Positions 1 to 5,754 of a stretch of DNA of 10,967 nucleotides are shown one piece after another. The notes beneath the pieces were generated by a model. That model was not told where the DNA came from, did not search any database, and was given only the letters and a program-made list of their open reading frames with translations. The stretch lies in contig CAAFMK010000118.1 in assembly GCA_900763995.1 (NCBI GenBank), positions 1 to 10,967 on the forward strand. The letters are read 5' to 3'. A program made the position numbers and the translations under genes. Position 1 is the first letter of the stretch. Every line of letters starts with the position of its first letter. Source of the stretch: an uncultured Oscillospiraceae bacterium. GTDB taxonomy: Bacteria > Bacillota > Clostridia > Oscillospirales > Oscillospiraceae.

Positions 1-1
1 A

Positions 2-946
2 GAGACCTATCTCCGTGACCACTATCTGGGGCGTCTGCGGGAATTGCTGCTGGCAGGGGATATGACCGAATTTAATCTACACACCATCCCGGCCAAAGAA
101 ATGTCCCCCCACGCACTGGAGCAGGCGGTAGACTGTCTGCCAATGATGGCCCAGCGCACCCTGATTCAGATCGTGGACTACGACCTCTTTAAAGCAGGAG
201 AGAAGGACAGAGGGGAGTACATCAGGATCTTGTCCCAGCTGCCAGATTACTGCTGTGTGGTCTTTATCTATGATCTGATCCCATACAAGGGAGATGGGCG
301 GACAAAATTGGCTGCGGCCCTCAAGGCCCATGGCACTGTGGTGAATTTTATTCGCCAGGATCAGGGGGATCTGGTGGACTGGGTGCGCCGGCGTTTTCAC
401 GCCCTCGGCAAGGAGATAGACTCCCGTTTGGCCTTGGATCTGATCTTTTTATGTGGAGACCTGATGCACAACCTCATCGGGGAAATTGGAAAGATCGCAG
501 CCTATGCCAAGGGCTCCCATATCACCAAACAAGATATTGACGCAGTGGCCACACCTCAGCTGGATGCAGTTGTATTTCGGATGACGGATGCCATTGGCGA
601 GGGTAATTTCAATCGAGCCATGGCGGTGCTGGGAGAGCTGTATCAGATGCAGGAGCCGCCCATTAAGATCATGTGGTCGTTGGGGCGACAGATGCGCCAG
701 CTGTACTCAGCCAGACTGGCGCTGGAGCACGGAAAGGGCACAGGGTACCTGTCTGAGCTGTGGAACATCAAACCATACCCGGCGGATAAGCTGATGTACA
801 GCGCAAAAAGATTTCATCTGAACTGGTGCAGAAATGCGGTGGTGCGCTGTGGAGAGGTGGATCTGGCCATGAAGTCAACAGGACAGGATGGGCAGGAACT
901 GCTGACCGCTTTGATGCTGGAGTTGGCAACACCACAGGGGAGGTAG
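2..946 (+). CDS. holA: DNA polymerase III delta subunit, 5' end outside the window
   Basis: This is the delta subunit of the clamp loader, which opens the sliding clamp and loads it on primed DNA during replication. The open frame runs from the first full codon at position 2, beginning E-T-Y-L-R-D-H-Y-L, a typical delta N-terminal segment. The gene therefore starts upstream of the window, and the TTG at 44 is internal. The window holds 314 codons; family members are about 330-350 residues, so roughly 20-35 residues are missing. The protein reads as an AAA+-like N-terminal half (segments TLIQIVDYD, CVVFIYD) followed by a helical collar (DLMHNLIGEIGKI, PPIKIMWSLGRQMRQLY). Delta lacks the catalytic Walker residues of true ATPases, as expected. 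It ends 8 nt before the Toprim gene, suggesting co-transcription. Family assignment is by recognition of sequence style; no search was run. Confidence 0.9.
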   Translation, partial: ETYLRDHYLGRLRELLLAGDMTEFNLHTIPAKEMSPHALEQAVDCLPMMAQRTLIQIVDYDLFKAGEKDRGEYIRILSQLPDYCCVVFIYDLIPYKGDGRTKLAAALKAHGTVVNFIRQDQGDLVDWVRRRFHALGKEIDSRLALDLIFLCGDLMHNLIGEIGKIAAYAKGSHITKQDIDAVATPQLDAVVFRMTDAIGEGNFNRAMAVLGELYQMQEPPIKIMWSLGRQMRQLYSARLALEHGKGTGYLSELWNIKPYPADKLMYSAKRFHLNWCRNAVVRCGEVDLAMKSTGQDGQELLTALMLELATPQGR

Positions 947-954
947 AAAATTCT

Positions 955-1554
955 ATGCTGCATGTCAAAGAGGCCATTGTGGTAGAAGGGCGATATGATA
1001 AAAACGCATTGTCACAGATGGTGGATACCCTGATTTTGGAAACATCAGGCTTTCGCATTTTCAAAGACCCAGAGCAGATGGCGCTGCTGCGGCGGGCCGG
1101 AGAGAGACGGGGGCTGATCGTACTGACCGATTCAGATGGAGCTGGCTTTGTGATCCGTAATCGTATCAAGGGTTCCATTCCGGAAAAATACCTGAAGCAG
1201 GCCTATATTCCTGATATCTATGGGAAAGAAAAACGAAAGCGCCAGCGGAGTAAGGAGGGCAAGCTTGGGGTGGAGGGTATGCCGCCAGATGTATTGGAAC
1301 AGGTGCTCCGCCGAGCAGGTGCCACCTTTCTGGAGGATGGAGGGCTGCCTGTGGGAGGAGCTGCATCCATTACAAAAACAGACCTCTTTTTCGCTGGCCT
1401 GACAGGGTGTCCAGACAGTGGAGAAAGGAGACTGAAGCTGCTCAAAGAGCTGAAACTTCCAGAGTATATGAGCACCAATGCCCTGCTGGCTGTGCTCAAT
1501 GGCTGCTACAGCCAAGATGAGGCAAGAAAACTCCTTGGACTGAATGAGAGATGA
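955..1554 (+). CDS. Toprim-domain protein, RNase M5-like (DUF4093 type)
   Basis: The predicted protein has 199 residues. Its N-terminal half resembles the Toprim nuclease domain of RNase M5, the enzyme that matures 5S rRNA in low-GC Gram-positives. The opening KEAIVVEGRYD supplies the catalytic glutamate (E11), and VLTDSDGAG supplies the D-x-D metal-binding pair (D59, D61). A basic linker at residues 91-101 (KEKRKRQRSKE) may touch RNA. The C-terminal part, from about residue 110, matches my memory of the DUF4093 extension common in Clostridia. ATG 955 is chosen because it starts directly at the Toprim domain and has GGGGAGG at 937-943; the frame is open further upstream to 826, but that stretch overlaps holA. 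In Bacillus the M5 gene neighbours ksgA, so its position behind holA is different. It could be M5 itself or a paralogue with another RNA or DNA substrate. Confidence 0.8.
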   Translation: MLHVKEAIVVEGRYDKNALSQMVDTLILETSGFRIFKDPEQMALLRRAGERRGLIVLTDSDGAGFVIRNRIKGSIPEKYLKQAYIPDIYGKEKRKRQRSKEGKLGVEGMPPDVLEQVLRRAGATFLEDGGLPVGGAASITKTDLFFAGLTGCPDSGERRLKLLKELKLPEYMSTNALLAVLNGCYSQDEARKLLGLNER

Positions 1555-1591
1555 AATAGGACTGTGATCAGACCAGATCACAGTCCTATTT
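1554..1591 (+). terminator. Rho-independent terminator after the Toprim gene
   Basis: A perfect 16-bp inverted repeat (1554-1569 with 1576-1591) encloses a 6-nt loop, AGACCA. It starts at the last base of the Toprim stop codon and is followed by a T-rich tail, TATTTCTATTTCC. It ends the holA-Toprim transcript and separates it from the sporulation operon. The repeat is symmetric and A-rich on its left side, but no gene converges on it within the window. Confidence 0.9.
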
Positions 1592-1648
1592 CTATTTCCA
1601 TCCCAGGGACCATATGGAGAAAATCCGACTGGAAATCCCCTCATGAAT

Positions 1649-1681
1649 TAGACGGCTTTTTCCAATGGAGCACTCTATAAT
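1649..1681 (+). promoter_or_regulatory. Candidate spoIIG-type promoter with long spacer
   Basis: A perfect -10 box TATAAT lies at 1676-1681, about 55 nt before the spoIIGA start. No good -35 box exists at 17 bp. The best match to TTGACA is TAGACG at 1649-1654 (4 of 6), giving a 21-bp spacer. The Bacillus subtilis spoIIG promoter is a sigma-A promoter with a similarly abnormal 22-bp spacer that Spo0A-P activates by binding over the -35 region. Two 5-of-7 matches to the reverse 0A box TTCGACA are seen at 1648-1654 and 1624-1630. The -10 call is fairly firm; the -35 and Spo0A boxes are inference. Confidence 0.55.
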
Positions 1682-1735
1682 AATGGGGACGGGCCAATCA
1701 ACTGGCTGAACCAGGGGAGGGAGCGGGAGGGCGGT

Positions 1736-2602
1736 ATGACGGTCATCTATGTGGACACATTGTTTCTCTTGAACGCTGCCATTGACTATCTGCTGCTTCT
1801 GGCTGCGGCAAGACTGGCAGGAGAACCGCTGCGGCGGTTTCGTTTTTTTCTGGGTGCAGTGCTGGGCGGGATGTATGCAGTGGGTATTTTTTTGCCAGGG
1901 TGTGCATTTTTGTCCCATCCTGTTTGCCGATTGGCATCCGCTGCCCTCATGCTGGTCACCGCCTACGGAGGAAGCCGACGGCTGCTGCGTCAGGGAATAT
2001 TATTTTTTGCCCTTACCTGTGGGTTCGGGGGCGTGGTTGTGGCCATTGGGCTGATGGGGGGGACTGCGCGGTCTCTGGGCGCCGGTGTATTTTACTCCGC
2101 AATGGATTTAAAGGTGGTGCTGTTGTCCGCATCCATCTGCTATCTGGTGGTCACACTGGTGTTTCGCCATCTTGGGCGTCATACGGCGGCCACTGGGGAA
2201 CTGGTGCCAGTTCAGCTGACCTTGAATGGTCGCAGCGTGGGATTTACAGCCCTGGTAGACACTGGGAATACGCTGACAGACCCTGTATCAGGGCGTGGGG
2301 TAATGGTGGCGGAGGGGGAGGTGGTGCAGCCACTCTTTCCCAAAGAGCACCGTCCTGGCCCCTCTGACCTGCTGGATCCCCCGGAGGGGATGGCCCATCT
2401 AGGGACAGGAGATTGGAGGGGGCGGTTCCGTCTGCTGCCCTATCGCTCTGTGGGGGTGGATCGGGGGCTTTTGCTGGCGGTACGGGTGGACAGTCTGGTG
2501 CTGGGGGGAAGGGGGAGAGGGCCCGCTTTGGTGGCGCTATCTCCGACTCCCGTTTCAGATGGTGGCGGCTATCGGGCATTGATTGGGTCAATGGAGGGTT
2601 AA
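1736..2602 (+). CDS. spoIIGA: Sporulation sigma-E processing peptidase
   Basis: SpoIIGA is the membrane aspartic protease that removes the N-terminal pro-sequence of pro-sigma-E in the mother cell after septation. The 288-residue product has a hydrophobic N-terminal half with about five membrane segments (roughly residues 4-25, 36-57, 64-78, 86-108, 125-143). The C-terminal half is a soluble protease domain carrying the catalytic motif DTGN at 175-178, followed by L-T-D-P-x-S-G-R. The conserved-looking segment FRLLPYRSVG lies at 231-240. The length fits the family (about 300). ATG 1736 is preceded by GGGAGG at 1725-1730. It ends one base before sigE, which encodes its substrate, so the two are almost certainly co-transcribed and perhaps translationally coupled. 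The stretch around residues 200-228 is Gly/Pro-rich and poorly conserved in look. Confidence 0.92.
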   Translation: MTVIYVDTLFLLNAAIDYLLLLAAARLAGEPLRRFRFFLGAVLGGMYAVGIFLPGCAFLSHPVCRLASAALMLVTAYGGSRRLLRQGILFFALTCGFGGVVVAIGLMGGTARSLGAGVFYSAMDLKVVLLSASICYLVVTLVFRHLGRHTAATGELVPVQLTLNGRSVGFTALVDTGNTLTDPVSGRGVMVAEGEVVQPLFPKEHRPGPSDLLDPPEGMAHLGTGDWRGRFRLLPYRSVGVDRGLLLAVRVDSLVLGGRGRGPALVALSPTPVSDGGGYRALIGSMEG

Positions 2603-2603
2603 A

Positions 2604-3332
2604 ATGATGATTTGGAATGGAATGATAAAACTGAAAGAGCGATTGTCTGGGTGGCTGACCATGTTGGGGCTGATTTTACCAGGCAAAATCATGTACATAG
2701 GGGGCAGTGACACCCTCCCGGCACCTTTGAAGCAAAAGGAGGAAGCCGAGTTGATTGCACGGCTGGAGCAGGGGGACAGTGTGGCCCGAAACCTACTGAT
2801 AGAGCACAACCTGCGTCTGGTGGCGTACATTGCACGGCGCTTTGAAAACACTGGCATCCATATTGAAGATCTTATCTCCATTGGCACCATCGGACTGATT
2901 AAGGCGGTGGGTACCTATCAGCCAGCCAAAGCCATTAAACTGGCCACCTATGCCAGCAGATGTATTGAAAATGAGATTTTGATGTATTTAAGAAAGACGG
3001 CCAACCAGAAAACTGAGTTGTCCTTTGATGAGCCCCTCAATACTGACTGGGATGGAAATGAGCTGCTGCTGTCAGATATTCTGGGTACAGAGGAGGATCT
3101 GGTGGTTCAGCCCCTGGAGGCCGATGTGGATCGCCAGCTGCTCTGGCAGGCCATGGAGCATCTGGATGAGCGGGAACGGCACATTATTACCCTGAGGTTT
3201 GGTCTGGACGGCAGACGGGAGTGTACCCAAAAGGAGGTGGCAGACCAACTGGGGATCTCACAGTCCTACATATCACGGCTGGAAAAGCGCATCATTGCCC
3301 GACTGAAAAAAGAAATTGTACGGATCATGTAG
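2604..3332 (+). CDS. sigE: RNA polymerase sporulation sigma factor sigma-E, pro-form
   Basis: Sigma-E directs early mother-cell gene expression during sporulation. The 242-residue product is close to the Bacillus protein (239). Residues 1-30 form a hydrophobic/basic pro-sequence; the probable SpoIIGA cleavage region lies just before YIGGSDTLP (31-39). Region 2 (about 62-132) contains NLRLVAYIARRFENTG, EDLISIGTIGLIKA and LATYASRCIENEILMYLR. Region 4 (about 175-238) contains the helix-turn-helix QKEVADQLGISQSYISRLEKR. ATG 2604 or ATG 2607 can start the protein; GGAGGG at 2593-2598 suits both (5 or 8 nt), and the in-frame TTG at 2583 would lie within spoIIGA. The spoIIGA stop is at 2600-2602. 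In many spore formers sigG follows directly; here the next gene is rex behind its own promoter. Confidence 0.95.
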   Translation: MMIWNGMIKLKERLSGWLTMLGLILPGKIMYIGGSDTLPAPLKQKEEAELIARLEQGDSVARNLLIEHNLRLVAYIARRFENTGIHIEDLISIGTIGLIKAVGTYQPAKAIKLATYASRCIENEILMYLRKTANQKTELSFDEPLNTDWDGNELLLSDILGTEEDLVVQPLEADVDRQLLWQAMEHLDERERHIITLRFGLDGRRECTQKEVADQLGISQSYISRLEKRIIARLKKEIVRIM

Positions 3333-3395
3333 AGGAGAACAGTGTATAGCTGAAGGCATCAGATGAAAGGACATAGGGGAGATGGAGTAAAAAAA

Positions 3396-3424
3396 TTGAC
3401 AGGTTATAGAAGATAGAGTAAAAT
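3396..3424 (+). promoter_or_regulatory. Sigma-A promoter for rex
   Basis: TTGACA at 3396-3401 is a perfect -35 box, followed after exactly 17 bp by TAAAAT at 3419-3424 (5 of 6 to TATAAT). Upstream is an A-rich run at 3389-3395 that may act as an UP element. Transcription would begin near 3431, leaving a leader of about 95 nt before rex. No obvious terminator separates sigE from this promoter, so some read-through from the sporulation operon is possible. Confidence 0.85.
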
Positions 3425-3450
3425 GATTTACACTTATGATAGTTTTACGA

Positions 3451-3499
3451 ATGGTACAGCGCTGTATGGTACTGATGTGCAGTCTTTACCAATGTGGTA
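3451..3499. repeat. Inverted and direct repeats in the rex leader
   Basis: Within the predicted rex 5' leader lies the perfect 12-bp palindrome TACAGCGCTGTA (3455-3466). It is overlapped by a direct repeat ATGGTAC (3451-3457 and 3466-3472, 15 bp apart). A second inverted repeat, TACCA-ATG-TGGTA, sits at 3487-3499. These lie 20-70 bp downstream of the expected transcription start, so they could be a roadblock operator or RNA stem sequences. They do not match the Rex operator pattern TTGTGAA-N4-TTCACAA. Confidence 0.5.
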
Positions 3500-3526
3500 T
3501 GTAGTATGGGGAAATGGAGTGCAGCA

Positions 3527-4195
3527 ATGAAACGAAATACAAAAGTGTCCACCGCAGTGATCCGCCGTCTGCCCCGATACTATCGCCACCTGACAGAGTT
3601 ACAGCAGGCAGGTGTAGTGCGTATCTCGTCCAGCGCGCTGGGGCGCTCTATGGGGCTGACCGCCTCTCAAATTCGACAGGATCTATTTTGTTTTGGTGAA
3701 TTTGGTCAGCAGGGTTACGGCTACAAGGTAGAGAGTTTAAAAGAGGAGATTGGGGAGATCCTGGGCATCAACCAGGGGCATACTTTGATTGTGCTGGGCA
3801 CCGGCAATCTGGGGCGGGCGATCATTCGTAACTTTAAATTTTCCAGCAACGGCTTTTCACTATTGGCCGCCTTTGATGTTGACCCCAAAGTAGTGGGGAC
3901 AAAAATAGATGGGGTTCCCGTGTACCATGTGGATGAGCTGGAGCAATTTGTTGTCGGCAATCCAGTTAGTGTGGGTCTGTTGACAGTACCCATCCAAGCG
4001 GCCCAGATAATGGGGAATCGACTGGTGAACGCCGGGATACAGGGAATTTGGAATTTTACAAACTGTGAGCTGTCTTTCCAGCAAAAGGATGTTGTGGTGG
4101 AGTCGGTTCACTTTTCAGACAGTCTTCTGGCCCTGAGTTACATGATTTCTCAACAGGACGCGGTGTCAGAACCAGACAAGGAGGATATGGAATGA
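3527..4195 (+). CDS. rex: Redox-sensing transcriptional repressor Rex
   Basis: Rex is a cytoplasmic homodimeric repressor that binds DNA when NADH is low and releases it when NADH/NAD+ rises. It controls fermentation and respiration genes in Gram-positives. The 222-residue product begins with a winged-helix domain (about 1-80) including VSTAVIRRLPRYYRHL and LTASQIRQDLFCFGEFG. A Rossmann domain follows, with the nucleotide loop VLGTGNLGRA (89-98) and the acidic FDVDP (116-120). Length is normal (about 210-220). ATG 3527 is chosen because conserved sequence starts at once and GGAG lies 7 nt upstream; the frame also extends to GTG 3494 and ATG 3506, but neither has a ribosome site. The stop overlaps the next start by 4 nt (ATGA). 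Potential targets in this window would be the rnf genes, but no operator match was seen there. Confidence 0.95.
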   Translation: MKRNTKVSTAVIRRLPRYYRHLTELQQAGVVRISSSALGRSMGLTASQIRQDLFCFGEFGQQGYGYKVESLKEEIGEILGINQGHTLIVLGTGNLGRAIIRNFKFSSNGFSLLAAFDVDPKVVGTKIDGVPVYHVDELEQFVVGNPVSVGLLTVPIQAAQIMGNRLVNAGIQGIWNFTNCELSFQQKDVVVESVHFSDSLLALSYMISQQDAVSEPDKEDME

Positions 4196-5301
4196 AAAGA
4201 CTTCTGCGGCCTTTGATGTTGACCGCCCTGTGTGTGGTGTTAGCAATAGGAGCATATGCTGCGGCGTCAGGGGATAGTCTGGTCACATTGAGCCACTTAA
4301 CAAATACCATTTCCCCACAGATGATCAAGGATGGGACACAGGCTGCTGAGAAAATGCTGGATGAGGTCTACCATGCTGCAAAGGCAGAGCTGGACAGGGT
4401 GCATAACCAAACAGATGGGGGAGACCCTGGACAGACCGGAGACAGTGCCCCCAATGGCAGCACACTACAGCCCATTGAGTGGTATGACGGTCAAACCATC
4501 TCTTTTGGTACGGGAAGTGGTCTGTTGATGCTGGAAGGAGCCGCCACGGTGACACACAATGGGGCTCTGGTAGATGTTACATCTGGCACAGAGATTCCCT
4601 CTGGTTCTGAGCTGAAGAGCAGCCACCGCTATCTGGTTGGAGAGGAGACAAGGGCATCGGTCACAGTATTGTCTGGCTATGGGTCTATGGGAGTTCAGGG
4701 GGAGTATACTGTTTCAGGGGGGAGAGGGAACCCCGTCCCCTTTGCAGATGTGAAGCAGGGGGACTGGTACTATGAGCCGGTGAACTATGTGTATACCAAT
4801 CAGCTGTTTTCCGGTGTGGATATTCATCAGTTTGCACCCCATACACCCATGACTCGGGCCATGCTGATGACAGTTCTCTACAAGGTGGCAGGTGCCCCGG
4901 AGGAGGAGCTGAACAGCGCAGAGATCACCCTGGTGGATGTGCCAGATCATGCCTGGTATGCGCCCTATGTAAAGTGGGGGGTGGTACATGGGATCGCCTC
5001 CGGCACTGGAGAGGGGCGGTTTTCCCCAGATGGCCAGCTCACAAGAGAGCAGATGGCGACCATGCTGTACAGCTTCTCTTCCCAGTATTTGAAAAAGGAG
5101 ATGGCTCCAGGGGCTGACCTGTCAGGGTATCCCGACCAGGGACAGGTCAGTGAATGGGCGGTTCAGGCCATGTCCTGGGCTGTGGGACAGGGGATCATAA
5201 GTGGCTCCTCCAATGGGGGCATCATTACACTCAATCCAAAGCAGCCCACCACCCGCGCTGAGGTAGCTGCCATGCTGAAGGCGTTCAACAAAAAGATTTG
5301 A
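4192..5301 (+). CDS. Secreted protein with three SLH repeats
   Basis: The 369-residue product has a signal peptide: basic MKRLLR, a hydrophobic core to about residue 20 and a likely cut after AYA (23). Residues 27-95 look helical then low-complexity (Asp/Gly/Thr-rich). Residues 96-180 form a beta-rich segment of unknown family, with phrases such as SFGTGSGLLMLEGAATV that suggest a FecR-like or sandwich fold; this is a guess. Three S-layer homology repeats follow at about 184-234, 248-300 and 310-369, each with an F/Y/V-x-D-V or Y-P-D start, an aromatic W-Y-x-P-V/Y motif and the T-R-A/E-x-M/V signature. SLH triplets normally bind pyruvylated wall polymers, so the protein is probably anchored outside the cell. 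Its ATG overlaps the rex stop, and AAGGAGG lies upstream, so it is translationally coupled to rex. Its cellular job is not known to me. Confidence 0.85.
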   Translation: MKRLLRPLMLTALCVVLAIGAYAAASGDSLVTLSHLTNTISPQMIKDGTQAAEKMLDEVYHAAKAELDRVHNQTDGGDPGQTGDSAPNGSTLQPIEWYDGQTISFGTGSGLLMLEGAATVTHNGALVDVTSGTEIPSGSELKSSHRYLVGEETRASVTVLSGYGSMGVQGEYTVSGGRGNPVPFADVKQGDWYYEPVNYVYTNQLFSGVDIHQFAPHTPMTRAMLMTVLYKVAGAPEEELNSAEITLVDVPDHAWYAPYVKWGVVHGIASGTGEGRFSPDGQLTREQMATMLYSFSSQYLKKEMAPGADLSGYPDQGQVSEWAVQAMSWAVGQGIISGSSNGGIITLNPKQPTTRAEVAAMLKAFNKKI

Positions 5302-5308
5302 GGAAAGT

Positions 5309-5382
5309 CTATCACCCATTTTGTACTTGGGCCATATGATAGAATTGAGAGCGGCAAACAGCCCTCTTAAAACATCTATCAT
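5309..5382 (+). other. Competing inverted repeats before the Cys-rich gene
   Basis: Three related blocks occur: CTATCA (5309-5314), TGATAG (5337-5342) and CTATCA (5376-5381). The middle one can pair with either neighbour. The left pairing is reinforced by CCCA (5315-5318) with TGGG (5328-5331). The right pairing (ATGATAG 5336-5342 with CTATCAT 5376-5382) encloses a second stem, AGAG-C-GGC with GCC-CTCT, around a 5-nt loop AAACA. The right foot of the outer stem touches the ribosome site AGGAGG (5384-5389). If transcription comes from upstream, the two folds exclude each other; if it starts near 5348 they act only as DNA symmetry. No U-tract follows, so neither is a convincing terminator. Confidence 0.5.
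5313..5341 (+). promoter_or_regulatory. Candidate sigma-K promoter for the Cys-rich microprotein
   Basis: CACC at 5313-5316 matches the sigma-K -35 consensus mACm. After exactly 16 bp, CATATGATA at 5333-5341 matches the -10 consensus CATAnnnTA at every fixed position. A sigma-A reading is poor: TATGAT at 5335-5340 has no -35 box at 16-18 bp. Transcription would start near 5348, about 50 nt before the small gene. Sigma-K acts late in the mother cell and drives spore coat genes, which suits a Cys/Gly-rich product. The consensus is short, so chance is possible. Confidence 0.5.
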
Positions 5383-5397
5383 TAGGAGGTACTAATT

Positions 5398-5571
5398 ATG
5401 GGGTACTGCAATAACGGTTGGGGCGGTAATAGCTGTCTGTGGATCATTATTCTCATCATCATCCTGTTTTGCTGCTGCGGCTGTGGTTACAATAACGGCT
5501 GCGGCTACAACAACAACTGTGGCTGCAATAATAACTGCGGCTGCAACAACGGCTGTGGTTGCGGCTGCTGA
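5398..5571 (+). CDS. 57-residue Cys/Gly/Asn-rich membrane microprotein, probably spore-associated
   Basis: A strong ribosome site, TAGGAGG at 5383-5389, lies 8 nt before ATG 5398. The frame encodes 57 residues: 14 Cys, 13 Gly and 13 Asn. Layout: a polar Gly/Asn N-terminus (MGYCNNGWGGN), one hydrophobic segment at 14-24 (LWIIILIIILF), a cysteine cluster CCC at 25-27, then repeats of the type C-G-C-N-N-N to the end. The arrangement Gly-rich start plus short hydrophobic core recalls the YjcZ-like small sporulation proteins of Bacillus, though those lack the Cys-rich tail; family membership is inference. The cysteines could crosslink it in a coat or bind metal. The sigma-K-like promoter and the sporulation setting support a late sporulation role. 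It is short and repetitive, so gene callers may skip it or choose the longer meaningless frame that starts at 5483. Confidence 0.75.
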   Translation: MGYCNNGWGGNSCLWIIILIIILFCCCGCGYNNGCGYNNNCGCNNNCGCNNGCGCGC

Positions 5572-5603
5572 TTTATTCCGGTCAAAAATCTACAGCAACA
5601 TAC

Positions 5604-5632
5604 AAGGGGCGTGGAAATTTTCCGCGCCCCTT
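5604..5632 (+). terminator. Terminator-like hairpin after the microprotein gene
   Basis: Positions 5604-5616 pair with 5620-5632 (AAGGGGCGTGGAA with TTCCGCGCCCCTT, one G-T wobble) around a 3-nt loop. It lies 32 nt after the stop of the Cys-rich gene. The T-run is weak (TT directly, then AATTTTA about 5 nt later), so it may be inefficient, but no other stop signal lies between this gene and the rnf promoter. The remaining stretch 5633-5711 shows nothing I can assign. Confidence 0.7.
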
Positions 5633-5711
5633 CAGGCAATTTTACACAAATATGCGGCTCATCTTAAGGGATTTTCTGCACATCACTTTCTCTGGCCCTA
5701 CAGTATATCCC

Positions 5712-5740
5712 TTGCATTTTGGTGAAAAATGGTGTATCAT
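5712..5740 (+). promoter_or_regulatory. Promoter of the rnf operon
   Basis: TTGCAT at 5712-5717 (TTG conserved, rest weak) is followed after 17 bp by TATCAT at 5735-5740 (5 of 6 to TATAAT). Transcription would start near 5747, giving a leader of about 208 nt to rnfC. The -10 box lies inside the palindrome described separately. The weak -35 fits a promoter that is regulated or assisted by an activator, but that is inference. Confidence 0.65.
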
Positions 5741-5746
5741 ATACAC
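5732..5746. promoter_or_regulatory. Palindrome over the rnf -10 box, operator-like
   Basis: GTGTAT (5732-5737) and ATACAC (5741-5746) form a perfect 6-bp inverted repeat around CAT. It covers the -10 box and the expected start region of the rnf promoter, so a dimeric regulator bound here would block RNA polymerase. It does not fit the Rex pattern, whose half sites are more widely spaced. The cognate regulator cannot be named from sequence. Confidence 0.5.
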
Positions 5747-5754
5747 GGTAAGCA

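Noticed and set aside
77..400. Minus-strand open frame opposite holA
   Set aside because: Shadow of the holA coding frame: no ribosome site and no recognisable domain.
5720..5746. Possible Rex operator at the rnf promoter (GGTGAAAA near a palindrome)
   Set aside because: Only a rough half site; the palindrome beside it has a 3-bp spacer and different half-site bases from the Rex consensus.
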